The translations under genes were made by a program, and so were the position numbers. A model generated the notes under the pieces. It was not told the origin of the DNA. It did no database searches and saw only the letters and a list, made by a program, of their open reading frames with translations. From positions 1-64,000 of the forward strand of contig CAZSDK010000005.1 in NCBI GenBank assembly GCA_964605655.1: a DNA stretch of 64,000 nucleotides, given 5' to 3'. This stretch comes from JAKLIX01 sp964605655. GTDB lineage: Bacteria; Bacteroidota; Bacteroidia; Bacteroidales; CAIXZF01. This document shows, in pieces, positions 1-8,594 of the stretch. Every line of letters starts with the position of its first letter. The first letter of the stretch is position 1.

Positions 1-1498
1 GGCTGTGGATGACTTTCCCGCTGTTATCGTAGATATTAAGGGTGAGCGAAGGTTCGTGACGTGCTTCTTCTGGCACAACCAACTGGAAAACACCCGTGTT
101 GGGATTGGCATAAATGTATAGCTCCCCCTCCGGCCTGTTGTTGTTCTCCTCTTCGCCGTTGACCCAATCCAACGCAGCCCAGAAAGCATCGGCATTCCCA
201 TAATTTCCTAAAGTGATATTTCCGAATTCTGTAGCGTAACCAGAGCCTGTGATATAGTACCGGTCCTGGGCATCGAAGAGTGATTGATTGACTTGACTAA
301 TATTGGGTACCTGTACCACTCCTTCACATTCTCCGGCGCTGTCAATTCTTGCAATAAATAGAGTATGGTCAGCTGTACCAGGGATTGCTTCACAATCTGA
401 AAATACTTGTGTTCCATATTCAGTAGCAGTCACAAAAATTTTTTCGCTGCTTGAAACGGCAATACTCGTTGAGTTTCCAATTCTTCTCATCCATTTGGGG
501 TCTCCATTTTCATCCAACTTCAGCAGGAAACCACCCTCATCACTCAGGGTATCTGTACCAATAATCAAGCTGTCCACAGCATAACCAATACAATACAAGT
601 ATCCTGACGCAGTATGATAAGAGGAATTCATACTGCCTGCTTGTTTCGGTTCGAAGGATTGGTACCAGAGGACCTGACCTGCTGTATCCACGATGAAGAT
701 ACAAGGCATAATTTCCTTGTTAGTGCTAAGATTCACCGAATCGAAGGTAATATCTCCATGATACGAACCAGTTAAACAAAAATTGTTATTGACAGGTGTA
801 ATATCAGCAATATTTAGCCATCCTGTGCCTTCTATGGATTTAGTCCAGAGTAAATGACCATCTGGATCGTACTTGGCCATAAAAAACCTATGACCATTCA
901 TTGTTAAAGAAGAAGTGGTATCAAAAAATATCATGGTGGAATAATTCGAATATCCAGCGATATAAACATTACCTACCACATCAACCTCAATTCCGTGAAC
1001 AATCTCATCTCCAACACCTCCAATGCTTCTTGCCCAGATACAATCACCAGCTGTATCAAACTTAGCAACGAACGCCTCATAATTTCCTATTGAATTTAAT
1101 GTGGAATTTCCAAATGTAACCTGGTTAGTAAAAATACCCCCGACATACAATTGGGTTTGGTCATGGATCTTGATTTCTGAGATTTCATCCAGGTCATCAA
1201 AGGTATTTCCTGTTCCTCCCCCATGTTTGACCCAAACCAGGTCACCGTTTACTTGGTATTTGGCAATAAAGTAATCCCAATATCCATTGCAGCCAATAGT
1301 CTGACTGTCAAATGTAGCACCGTATGAATATTTACCTCCCATATAAATGTTATTGACAGAATCTAAAGCTAAAGAAGTCGACCCATCAAACCACACCCCT
1401 CCAGCATGTTTGGCGATTTGCCATTGCTGGGAATAAACAAAGGTTGTAGTTATCCCAAAGCACAAGGTTAAGACTAAACGTAAATGAATAATTTTCAT
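1..1498 (-). CDS. SBBP-repeat secreted protein with T9SS sorting domain (3' end outside window)
   Basis: My own reading of the minus strand from ATG at 1496-1498 stays open to base 1, about 499 residues, so the C-terminus is cut by the window edge. A signal peptide (MKIIHLRLVLTLCFG...VYSQ) is followed by repeats of the form 'D..NNIYMGGKY...F' and 'YFIAKYQVNGDLVW', typical of SBBP beta-propeller-like repeats. The last visible residues (IYANPNTGVFQL and then LNIYDNSGKVI) match a type A T9SS C-terminal sorting domain. The protein is therefore probably exported by T9SS and anchored or released at the surface; its ligand is unknown. The middle of the gene looks AT-rich (about 32% GC in one sampled line) compared with its neighbours. 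It starts 4 bases after the truncated SprB gene and probably shares its transcript. Confidence 0.85.
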   Translation of the reverse strand, partial: MKIIHLRLVLTLCFGITTTFVYSQQWQIAKHAGGVWFDGSTSLALDSVNNIYMGGKYSYGATFDSQTIGCNGYWDYFIAKYQVNGDLVWVKHGGGTGNTFDDLDEISEIKIHDQTQLYVGGIFTNQVTFGNSTLNSIGNYEAFVAKFDTAGDCIWARSIGGVGDEIVHGIEVDVVGNVYIAGYSNYSTMIFFDTTSSLTMNGHRFFMAKYDPDGHLLWTKSIEGTGWLNIADITPVNNNFCLTGSYHGDITFDSVNLSTNKEIMPCIFIVDTAGQVLWYQSFEPKQAGSMNSSYHTASGYLYCIGYAVDSLIIGTDTLSDEGGFLLKLDENGDPKWMRRIGNSTSIAVSSSEKIFVTATEYGTQVFSDCEAIPGTADHTLFIARIDSAGECEGVVQVPNISQVNQSLFDAQDRYYITGSGYATEFGNITLGNYGNADAFWAALDWVNGEEENNNRPEGELYIYANPNTGVFQLVVPEEARHEPSLTLNIYDNSGKVIHS

Positions 1499-1502
1499 TT
1501 TT

Positions 1503-1736
1503 TTATATTGGCCTTGTATCAATATTCGACCACCGGTAAACATAAGGAGGTGTCCCGCCGGTAACCGTGGTAAAGATGCTTCCGTCCGATAAACCAAAAC
1601 AACTGATATTGACATTGCCGTTGTAATCTGAAGGTGTCAGATCAACAGTCATGCTTTGACCGAAGACCAGTTGCCCCGTGAGCAAACAAAATGCAATACA
1701 GGCTATTAACTTAACAGCGGTGTGTCTCTGGCTCAT
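1503..1736 (-). pseudogene. Truncated SprB-repeat surface protein (N-terminal remnant)
   Basis: A 77-residue reading frame with a clear signal peptide (LIACIAFCLLTGQLVFGQ) and then the start of one SprB-type repeat (ISCFGLSDGSI, VTGGTPPYVYRWSN). SprB repeats occur in large gliding and adhesion proteins of Bacteroidota. Here the frame stops part-way through the first repeat, right after RWSN, where a family member would continue for hundreds of residues. The next gene starts 4 bases later. This looks like the 5' end of a larger surface-protein gene whose remainder was lost or replaced. It could still make a short secreted peptide. Start: ATG at 1734-1736. Confidence 0.6.
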
Positions 1737-1761
1737 AAAACGGTGATTTGGTAATATTCTG

Positions 1762-1792
1762 TAAATATAGTTAATATAGAACTGTTTGTCAA
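1762..1792 (-). promoter_or_regulatory. Bacteroidota-type promoter upstream of the SprB remnant
   Basis: On the minus strand, TTG (1790-1792) is followed after exactly 20 bases by TATATTTA (1762-1769). This is one base off the Bacteroidota -7 consensus TAnnTTTG, with standard spacing. It lies 26 bases upstream of the ATG at 1736. Confidence 0.55.
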
Positions 1793-1809
1793 GTAAAACA
1801 CCAGATCGA

Positions 1810-1914
1810 CCAGGGCCGAGTCGAGAATGAAACTTGCTATTACATTACCAGAAGCAGAAAAAGAAGGTAAGGCTGTTTGTGCTCTGCTCAGAAATTAACA
1901 TGCGTCGGCCCTGG
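1810..1914. repeat. 10-bp inverted repeat around a short intergenic stretch
   Basis: CCAGGGCCGA at 1810-1819 and its exact reverse complement TCGGCCCTGG at 1905-1914 flank 85 bases. Inside lies a tiny open frame, ATG at 1828 to TAA at 1899 (23 codons, MKLAITLPEAEKEGK...), with no recognised function. It could be a small mobile-element relic or chance; nothing else was seen in the 1737-1977 gap apart from promoter boxes. Confidence 0.3.
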
Positions 1915-1943
1915 AGATTACCTCTGGGTAACATCAGGTTTCG

Positions 1944-1951
1944 TAACTTTG
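1944..1951 (+). promoter_or_regulatory. -7 box of the sixA-ppk1-moco transcription unit
   Basis: TAACTTTG is a perfect match to TAnnTTTG, 26 bases upstream of the sixA ATG. No good TTG at -33 is visible, so only the -7 element is claimed. Confidence 0.45.
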
Positions 1952-1977
1952 TCACCTGTTTCCCGTAGGGTCATTCA

Positions 1978-2472
1978 ATGAAAACATTAATACTGGTAAG
2001 ACATGCGAAATCGGACCGGGTCACGCCGGTTCCCAGGGATGCCGACAGGAAACTGCTGCCCAAAGGGATTGAAAGGGCACATAAGATCGCTCAATATCTG
2101 GTTAAGCATCGTTGCTTTCCCGATCTCATTATTTCCAGTCCGGCCGTAAGGACAAGGGAAACGGCAGCACTTCTTGCCAAGGGACTGGAGTATCCAGTTG
2201 AAAGTATTTCTATCGAACCTTCCCTGTATGCTGCCTATGAAGAACGTATCCTGGAGGTGATCTTTGCCGTAGATGATGACATCAGGACCCTGATGCTGGT
2301 CGGACACAACCCTGAGTTCACCGACCTGGCGAACCTGTTCCTTGACCAGCCCCTGGAGATCCTGCCCACCACCGGCGTCGTTGCCCTGGAGTTTAAGACC
2401 GATCATTGGAATGAAATATCCATAGCCAAAAGATCCACGCTGTTTGTGGTCTTACCCAAGCTTTTACCCTGA
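1978..2472 (+). CDS. sixA: SixA-like phosphohistidine phosphatase
   Basis: 164 residues, histidine phosphatase superfamily. The catalytic RHAKS motif (His9, the residue phosphorylated during catalysis) is near the N-terminus. The second half of the active site is seen as SSPAVRTRETA (about 53-63) and LVGHNPEF (His110). The length fits the SixA family, which removes phosphate from phosphohistidine in signalling or phosphotransfer proteins; the substrate here is unknown. It is the first gene of a plus-strand unit that continues with ppk1, whose start lies 7 bases after this stop, so a link to phosphate or polyphosphate metabolism is plausible but is inference. Confidence 0.85.
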   Translation: MKTLILVRHAKSDRVTPVPRDADRKLLPKGIERAHKIAQYLVKHRCFPDLIISSPAVRTRETAALLAKGLEYPVESISIEPSLYAAYEERILEVIFAVDDDIRTLMLVGHNPEFTDLANLFLDQPLEILPTTGVVALEFKTDHWNEISIAKRSTLFVVLPKLLP

Positions 2473-2479
2473 ATATCCC

Positions 2480-4561
2480 ATGAGCGCTTCATCCAAACAT
2501 AAATATAAGTTTAACAACAGGGAGATCAGCTGGTTACAGTTTAACGAGCGCTTGTTGCAGGAAGCTGAGGATAAGTCGGTACCCCTGATTGAGCGAATCA
2601 AATTCCTCGGAATCTATTCCAACAACCTGGATGAGTTCTTCAGGGTCAGGGTGGCTACCCTCAACAGGTTTGCCCAGCTCAAATCGAAAGATGAAAAAAT
2701 ACAGGTGCAGCAGACCAGGAAGCTCCTGAAAAAGATCAAAGAACTCGATCTTCAACAGCAGTCCCGCTTCGACCAGATCTTCAGCTCACTGGTGGAGGAA
2801 CTGTCACAGCACCAGATTCATATCGTTAATGAAAGACAACTGACAGAGACCCAGGGACAGTTTGTGAGGGATTATTTCCGTCAGCAGGTCAGGCCCAGTT
2901 TATTCCCGGTCATGCTCGATGACAACAGGGCCAATGTTACGCTGAAAGACAAGTCCATCTACCTGGGGATCATCATGGAAAAGAAGGAAAAGACGGAGAA
3001 GTCGCTGATGGCGGTGATCAAGATCCCGACTTTCAAGCTTTCACGCTTTGTCATCCTTCCTGAAGATTCCGAAAGAAAGTACATCATGATGCTGGATGAT
3101 GTGATCCGGTATAATCTGAGAGAGGTATTTTCCATCTTTACCTTTAATGCCATTTCTGCCTATACCTTTAAAATCACCCGTGATGCAGAACTGGATATCG
3201 ACAGCGATGTCTCCAAGAGTTTTCTGGAGATCATGTCAGAAAGCCTGAAGAAGAGGACCTCCGGCAGCCCGGTACGGTTTCTCATCGACAGGGAGATGCC
3301 TGAGATCATGATCGCCACCTTGAAGAAGAAGCTGAAAATGACCAGCAACGACTCGGTCATTGCCGGCAGGAGATATCATAACTTCAGGGACTTTATGCGG
3401 TTTCCCAATGTGGGCAGTCCTGATCTGGAGTACAAGCCCATCCAGCCTCTTCCCCACCCCGCCCTGGTCCAGGGCATGAGTCTTTTTGAAGCCATACGAA
3501 AAAAAGACCTGATGCTTCATTTTCCGTATCAATCTTTCCAATACATCATCGATCTGCTGAGAGAAGCCTCCATTGATCCTCAGGTGCGTTCGATACGGAT
3601 CACCCTCTACCGGCTGGCTATTGAATCAAATGTCATCAATGCCCTGATCAACGCGGCCCGAAACGGCAAATCAGTGACCGTCTTCATGGAAGTTCAGGCC
3701 AGGTTCGATGAAGAGGCCAACATACAGTACACAGAGATGCTGCAGGAGGAAGGCGTCAGGATCATCCAGGCCATCCCGGGTTTCAAGGTACACGGAAAAC
3801 TGATCCTCATCCGCAGGAAAGAGAAAGGCAACAATGTATATTACGCCAACATCTCGACAGGGAACTTTAACGAAACTACCGCCATGTTATATGCTGATGA
3901 CAGCCTGCTCACTGCAGACCCTGTCATCACCCAGGATGTCCTGAAGGTGTTTGAACTGTTTGAGTCTAATTACAAACAACAGAAATTCAGATCTTTGATT
4001 GTCTCTCCCTTTAAGATGAGGGACCACTTTTCTTCCTTATTGAAAAGAGAAATAAAAAATAAAAGAGCGGGTAAAGAAGCTTGGGTAAAGATCAAACTGA
4101 ACAATCTGGTGGACGAAAAGATGGCGCAGCTCATTTATGAGGCTGCCACCGAAGGCGTTGACATCATTGTACAGGTGCGTGGAGCCTGCATTCTTCTCGC
4201 CACCGAGAACCAGGTGGAGGAGCACCTGCAGGTTTTCGGCATTATCGACCATTATCTCGAACATTCAAGGGTTTTCATCTTCTGCAATGACGGAGATCCA
4301 CTCTATTATATCTCATCAGCCGACTGGATGATCCGGAATTTCGACAACCGCATCGAGGTGGCGGCACCCATTCTCGATCCGGAGATACAGATGGAATTAA
4401 AGACCATCATGGACTTCCAGATGCAGGACAACACCAAAGCGCGCAGGGTCGGACTTAAAGAAGGCAACACCTACCGGACGGGCGGCCAGAAAAAAAAGGT
4501 GCGTTCTCAGCTTGCTCTTTATGAGTATTTCAGAAAGAAACTCAATGCCTTTCATTCATGA
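2480..4561 (+). CDS. ppk1: Polyphosphate kinase 1
   Basis: Polymerises the gamma-phosphate of ATP into polyphosphate, reversibly. I chose ATG at 2480 (693 residues, starting MSASSKHKYKF) over an upstream ATG at 2444, which would overlap sixA and add 12 unconserved residues. The N-terminal family signature NNREISWLQFNERLLQEA is at about 12-29. The phospholipase-D-like catalytic domains carry FKVHGKLILI (His438, the expected phosphorylated histidine) and ISTGNFNETTA. The second histidine region is near LEHSRVFIFCNDG, and SSADWM follows. Length matches bacterial PPK1 (about 690). Its stop overlaps the moeA start in an ATGA, suggesting translational coupling. Confidence 0.96.
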   Translation: MSASSKHKYKFNNREISWLQFNERLLQEAEDKSVPLIERIKFLGIYSNNLDEFFRVRVATLNRFAQLKSKDEKIQVQQTRKLLKKIKELDLQQQSRFDQIFSSLVEELSQHQIHIVNERQLTETQGQFVRDYFRQQVRPSLFPVMLDDNRANVTLKDKSIYLGIIMEKKEKTEKSLMAVIKIPTFKLSRFVILPEDSERKYIMMLDDVIRYNLREVFSIFTFNAISAYTFKITRDAELDIDSDVSKSFLEIMSESLKKRTSGSPVRFLIDREMPEIMIATLKKKLKMTSNDSVIAGRRYHNFRDFMRFPNVGSPDLEYKPIQPLPHPALVQGMSLFEAIRKKDLMLHFPYQSFQYIIDLLREASIDPQVRSIRITLYRLAIESNVINALINAARNGKSVTVFMEVQARFDEEANIQYTEMLQEEGVRIIQAIPGFKVHGKLILIRRKEKGNNVYYANISTGNFNETTAMLYADDSLLTADPVITQDVLKVFELFESNYKQQKFRSLIVSPFKMRDHFSSLLKREIKNKRAGKEAWVKIKLNNLVDEKMAQLIYEAATEGVDIIVQVRGACILLATENQVEEHLQVFGIIDHYLEHSRVFIFCNDGDPLYYISSADWMIRNFDNRIEVAAPILDPEIQMELKTIMDFQMQDNTKARRVGLKEGNTYRTGGQKKKVRSQLALYEYFRKKLNAFHS

Positions 4562-5733
4562 TTGCTTTCAATGAAGCCTTAGAACTGGTATTGTCTCATG
4601 CTTGTATTCCGGAAGAGACGGAACCTGTGAATCTTGAGCATGCCGTTGGACGGGTACTGGCACAGGACGTGATTTCTGACGTTGACATGCCGCCCTTTGA
4701 CAAGTCAGCCATGGACGGATACGCGATCCGGATCTCCGATTTGCATCACACGCTTCAAATCATGGAGACGGTGCCCGCCGGGGTGGTCCCTTCGAAAGAG
4801 GTCGGCCCCGGCCAGTGCATCAAGGTGATGACCGGAAGCATGATCCCACGGGGTGCCGACAGCGTCATCAAGGTGGAGGATACCGTACAGGTTGATGAAG
4901 ATCATATCAGATTCAACAGAGAGAAAACCCATCATAATATTTGTTTTAAAGGAGAAGATGTGACCCGGGGACAGAAGGTGATGGATGCCGGTACGCTGTT
5001 GGAACCCCAGCACATAGCCATGCTTGCGTCGACCGGAGTGGCTCAGCCATTGGTTTATCCAAACCTCAGGATAGGGATCATGACCACCGGCGATGAACTC
5101 GTGGAGCCCCATAAGATCCCGGCCCCTGCACAGATCAGGAACAGCAACGCCTGGCAGTTACAGGCCCAGACCGCAAAGATGGGTATGGAAGTCACCTATT
5201 ATGGAATCATTCATGACCAGATGTCATCACTTACCAGGGCCATTGAGACTGCCTCCGCTCAGAATGACCTGGTCCTTCTTACCGGAGGTGTGTCCATGGG
5301 TGATTATGACCTGGTGCCTGAAGCGCTGCAGAAGGCCGGTTTCGAAATTATCTTCAAGAAAATAGCAGTCCAGCCAGGCAGCCCCACTCTATTTGCCAGG
5401 AGAGGCCCGGTAAGTTGTTTCGGACTTCCTGGAAACCCCGTGTCCTCTTTTGTTCAGTTCGAAATGCTGGTCAAACCCTTTGTCTATAACTCGATGGGGC
5501 ACAGGTACCAGCCAAAGATCGTCAGGTTGCCTATGGGCAGCCGTCTGAATCGTAAATCAGCCGAACGACTTGCCCTGGTGCCGGTCAGAGTCACCGACGG
5601 ACAGGTGTTTCCGGTGGAATACCACGGATCAGCCCATATTCATGCTTATGCCGATGCCTTGGGAATACTTACAGTGTTGCCAGGTATAACGGTTTTAGAG
5701 GAAAAAACCCTGGTGGATGTACGATTCATTTAA
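4558..5733 (+). CDS. moeA: Molybdopterin molybdenumtransferase MoeA
   Basis: 391 residues. Inserts molybdate into adenylylated molybdopterin, the last common step of molybdenum cofactor (Moco) synthesis. Visible landmarks are FDKSAMDGYAI (about 48-57), the MogA-like subdomain motifs TTGDEL (176-181) and LTGGVSMGDYDLV (241-253), and then QPGSPT and FGLPGNPVSSFVQ. Domain IV follows at the C-terminus. The start overlaps the ppk1 stop by 4 bases and the end overlaps moaA by 17 bases, so it sits inside a tightly coupled operon with moaA, moaC and a MOSC-MogA fusion. Confidence 0.95.
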   Translation: MIAFNEALELVLSHACIPEETEPVNLEHAVGRVLAQDVISDVDMPPFDKSAMDGYAIRISDLHHTLQIMETVPAGVVPSKEVGPGQCIKVMTGSMIPRGADSVIKVEDTVQVDEDHIRFNREKTHHNICFKGEDVTRGQKVMDAGTLLEPQHIAMLASTGVAQPLVYPNLRIGIMTTGDELVEPHKIPAPAQIRNSNAWQLQAQTAKMGMEVTYYGIIHDQMSSLTRAIETASAQNDLVLLTGGVSMGDYDLVPEALQKAGFEIIFKKIAVQPGSPTLFARRGPVSCFGLPGNPVSSFVQFEMLVKPFVYNSMGHRYQPKIVRLPMGSRLNRKSAERLALVPVRVTDGQVFPVEYHGSAHIHAYADALGILTVLPGITVLEEKTLVDVRFI

Positions 5734-6517
5734 CCGACCGATCAACTATCTGCGGATCTCGGTGACAGACCGCTGCAACCTCCGCTGCAGGTATTGCATG
5801 CCGGAAGAAGGCATACGGCAGATGTCCCATGATGATATCCTGAGGTTTGAAGAAATTCTTGAAATCGTCAGCGTCGCTGTTAAACTGGGAATCAATAAGA
5901 TAAGGATCACCGGCGGAGAACCTCTGGTCAGAAAAGGTATCACTGACCTGGTGAAGATGATAAGGGGCGTTGAAGGAGTGGAGGACCTGGCTCTGACCAC
6001 CAACGGACAATTGCTTTCAGACTATGCCAGGACCTTAAAAGACAACGGACTGGACCGTGTCAACATCAGCCTCGATACCGTGGATGCTGAAAAATATTGC
6101 TACCTGACCCGGGGTGGAGATATTGAGAAGGTGTTCAGGGGAATCGATGCCGCCCTGGAAGCCGGTCTCCACCCGGTCAAGATTAACTGCGTGATCAATG
6201 GTACCATCCATGATCCCGATGCCCGGAAAGTAGCCGCGTTGGGCAGGCAGAAAGGAGTGGAAGTACGCTTTATTCACCAGATGGACCTGAAAAACGGATC
6301 TTATCAACGAGTGGAAGGAGGCGACGGAGGCCACTGTGAACAGTGCAACCGTCTCCGACTCACTGCCGACGGCAAGATCAAACCCTGTCTTTTCAATGAT
6401 CTGGTATTTGACACTAAAATACTGGGCATCGAAAAGGCACTGCTTTCCGCTGTGCGTCATAAACCAGCAGCCGGGACCATCAACTGTTCCGGCCATTTTT
6501 ACAATATTGGAGGATAA
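5717..6517 (+). CDS. moaA: GTP 3',8-cyclase MoaA, unusually short
   Basis: Radical-SAM enzyme for the first step of Moco synthesis. The N-terminal cluster motif is C20-x3-C24-x2-C27 (RCNLRCRYC), followed by TGGEPLV. The C-terminal GTP-binding cluster C207-x2-C210-x13-C224 is intact with its arginines (CNRLRLTADG), and the protein ends in the GG pair needed in this family. It has 266 residues where typical MoaA has about 320-340. The missing length lies between the end of the radical-SAM barrel (VEVRFIHQMDL, about 181-191) and Cys207, where only about 15 residues remain. No frameshift is evident. Activity is likely because every catalytic landmark is kept, but that is inference. Confidence 0.9.
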   Translation: MYDSFNRPINYLRISVTDRCNLRCRYCMPEEGIRQMSHDDILRFEEILEIVSVAVKLGINKIRITGGEPLVRKGITDLVKMIRGVEGVEDLALTTNGQLLSDYARTLKDNGLDRVNISLDTVDAEKYCYLTRGGDIEKVFRGIDAALEAGLHPVKINCVINGTIHDPDARKVAALGRQKGVEVRFIHQMDLKNGSYQRVEGGDGGHCEQCNRLRLTADGKIKPCLFNDLVFDTKILGIEKALLSAVRHKPAAGTINCSGHFYNIGG

Positions 6518-6527
6518 ATCTTTAGAT

Positions 6528-6980
6528 ATGAGCGAGTTATCACACACAGACAAACTAGGCAAAGCCCGCATGGTCGATGTCACTGACAAAGCGGCACAAA
6601 TCCGGATGGCCCGTGCAGAAGGATGGATACGACTGCAGGAGGAGACCCGCCGGCTCATCCAAAAAAACGGAATGAAAAAAGGCGAGGTGCTTTCCATCGC
6701 CGAATTTGCAGGCATTCAGGCAGCGAAACAGACGGCCTCCCTGATCCCTCTCTGTCATCCCCTTTCACTTACTCATGTGAGCGTGCAATGCACCCTGAAT
6801 GAGGAAGGAGTGAAGGTGGACGCAATGGTAAAATGCACGGGGCCCACCGGTGTTGAAATGGAGGCCCTGACCGCGGTTTCAGTCGCTTTGCTGACTGTCT
6901 ACGATATGTGTAAAGCGGCAGATAAGGAAATGGTTATCCATGATATTCAGCTCATTGAAAAAACGAAAACTGACCATTGA
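6528..6980 (+). CDS. moaC: Cyclic pyranopterin monophosphate synthase MoaC
   Basis: 150 residues from ATG at 6528. A GGAGG stretch lies about 14 bases upstream, within the end of moaA. A longer in-frame extension upstream overlaps moaA and is not family-like. MoaC converts the MoaA product to cPMP. Visible family motifs are LIPLCHPLSLTHV (active-site His), CTGPTGVEMEALTAVSVAL and TVYDMCKAADK (the Asp/Lys pair). Length fits the family of about 155. Gap to moaA 10 bases, to the next gene 18 bases. Confidence 0.95.
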   Translation: MSELSHTDKLGKARMVDVTDKAAQIRMARAEGWIRLQEETRRLIQKNGMKKGEVLSIAEFAGIQAAKQTASLIPLCHPLSLTHVSVQCTLNEEGVKVDAMVKCTGPTGVEMEALTAVSVALLTVYDMCKAADKEMVIHDIQLIEKTKTDH

Positions 6981-6998
6981 CCATTTAAATAACCACTG

Positions 6999-7946
6999 AT
7001 GAGTCTTGCAGAAAGCAGAAAACTGAAGATACAATCCCTGAATATCTCAGAAAAAAAGGGTACCGTAAAGACACCGGTCCAGGCCTGCCAGGTAAATCAT
7101 GACGGACTGGAGGGTGATGCCCATGCCGGATTCATGAACCGGCAGGTAAGTCTGCTCGGGATGGAAAGCATACAGAAATTCTCCAGGGAGGCAGACAGAA
7201 CCTTCATGCCCGGTGATTTTGCCGAGAACATCACCACGGAAGGAATGGACCTTTACGAGGCTTCCCCACTCGACCGGTTTTCCAACGAAAATATTATCCT
7301 GGAGATCACACAGATCGGTAAAAAATGTCATGGCGACAACTGTGCCATTTTCAGGGAGGTGGGCAACTGCATCATGCCCAGGGAAGGAATTTTCTGCAGG
7401 GTACTTCAGGGGGGCGCCTTAAAGAAGGGAGATGCTCTCACATATTCACCCAAGGTTTTCAGAGCCTTGAGCATTACCCTGAGTGACCGGGCCAGTCGCG
7501 GAGAATACACCGACCTGAGCGGTCCGGCCCTGATGGATCATTTCACAAAATTCTGTGAATCAGAGTCTTGGAACATCAAATTTGAAAAGCATATCATCCC
7601 TGATGAGGATGAGCTTTTCAGGAACCTCCTCCTCATGGCTGAAGAGGAAGAAGTTGATTTTATTTTCACCACAGGAGGCACCGGCATTGGTCCGAGAGAC
7701 ATCACACCTGAGGTAGTCAGGCCATTGTTAGACAAAGAGATCCCCGGAATCATGGATTATATCAGGCTGAAATTTGGCAGTGAGAAGCACCAGGCCCTGG
7801 TTTCCAGGAGCTTGTGCGGTGTCTTGGGGAAAAGCCTTGTTTTCTGCCTGCCCGGCAGTGAAAGGGCTGTAAAAGAGTATATGCAGGAACTTAATCCGTC
7901 GTTCCGGCATCTGGTGATGATGCTCCATGGGCTGGACGCCCACTGA
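6999..7946 (+). CDS. MOSC domain fused to MogA/MoaB-type molybdopterin adenylyltransferase
   Basis: 315 residues in two domains. Residues about 10-148 form a MOSC (sulfurase C-terminal-like) domain with DGLEGDAHAGF and conserved cysteines (HGDNCAIFREVGNCIMPREG, Cys115 and Cys124). Residues about 152-315 form a MogA/MoaB fold with TTGGTGIGPRDITPE (224-238), the adenylyltransferase signature. The MogA half would adenylylate molybdopterin for MoeA. The MOSC half is thought in this family to handle sulfur or the cofactor, but its exact role is unknown. Last gene of the plus-strand Moco operon, ending 7 bases from the convergent iorB. Confidence 0.88.
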   Translation: MSLAESRKLKIQSLNISEKKGTVKTPVQACQVNHDGLEGDAHAGFMNRQVSLLGMESIQKFSREADRTFMPGDFAENITTEGMDLYEASPLDRFSNENIILEITQIGKKCHGDNCAIFREVGNCIMPREGIFCRVLQGGALKKGDALTYSPKVFRALSITLSDRASRGEYTDLSGPALMDHFTKFCESESWNIKFEKHIIPDEDELFRNLLLMAEEEEVDFIFTTGGTGIGPRDITPEVVRPLLDKEIPGIMDYIRLKFGSEKHQALVSRSLCGVLGKSLVFCLPGSERAVKEYMQELNPSFRHLVMMLHGLDAH

Positions 7947-7953
7947 GCGGCCA

Positions 7954-8541
7954 TTAACCTTTCATCTGGGCTTCGGCCCCGGCCCTGCCTTTTCTCATTG
8001 CATCCAGGTTCACCTGGATGACCTCATCGCCTTTTCTTGCAAACAGCGTCCGGACCGCATTCTCCAGTTCTTCAAATGGGATGCCCAGAAAGGGGGAAGC
8101 AGCTCCCAGGATGACCATATTGGCCGATTTGAGGGCACCGAGGTCCTTGGCAATGGCATCGCCATCGAGATGAATATGATTGGGGATAGCGGTCACCTCG
8201 GCCATTATTTCTTCAACTGGGGGATAATTGCGAATATTGACAAAGGGTTTTGTGTTCGTAATCAGCCATCCTTCATTATGAAGCATGGGGAGATAGCGCA
8301 GACCTTCCATGGGCTCCACCGCGATGATCATATCTGCTTTTCCCTGGGGGATCAGGTCGGAGAAAATCTCATCATCGGAGATCCTGAGGTTAGAGGACAC
8401 GTCGCCACCTCTCTGGCTCATCCCGTGCACTTCCGACTGTTTCAGGTGCATACCGAGCTTGATGGCCGCAGTGCCTATGGTGGCAGCGATCGACAATATC
8501 CCTTGTCCTCCCACACCGGCCATGATAATATCTTTCTTCAT
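7954..8541 (-). CDS. iorB: Indolepyruvate oxidoreductase subunit beta
   Basis: 195 residues, pyruvate ferredoxin oxidoreductase gamma-type domain. Begins MKKDIIMAGVGGQGILSIA, with the family GGQG motif, followed by SEVHGMSQRGGDV. Pairs with IorA to decarboxylate indolepyruvate and related aryl-pyruvates oxidatively, giving the aryl-acetyl-CoA and reduced ferredoxin in aromatic amino acid breakdown or, in reverse, synthesis. It follows iorA by 53 bases on the same strand. Confidence 0.9.
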   Translation of the reverse strand: MKKDIIMAGVGGQGILSIAATIGTAAIKLGMHLKQSEVHGMSQRGGDVSSNLRISDDEIFSDLIPQGKADMIIAVEPMEGLRYLPMLHNEGWLITNTKPFVNIRNYPPVEEIMAEVTAIPNHIHLDGDAIAKDLGALKSANMVILGAASPFLGIPFEELENAVRTLFARKGDEVIQVNLDAMRKGRAGAEAQMKG

Positions 8542-8594
8542 GATTAATTGAATTTGTTGTTCGTTCTTGCGTTTGTTGCTGCCTGGTACCGGAT

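Noticed and set aside
6336..6527. N-terminal extension of MoaC
   Set aside because: This stretch is an alternative-frame reading of the moaA 3' end; family similarity starts at 6528.
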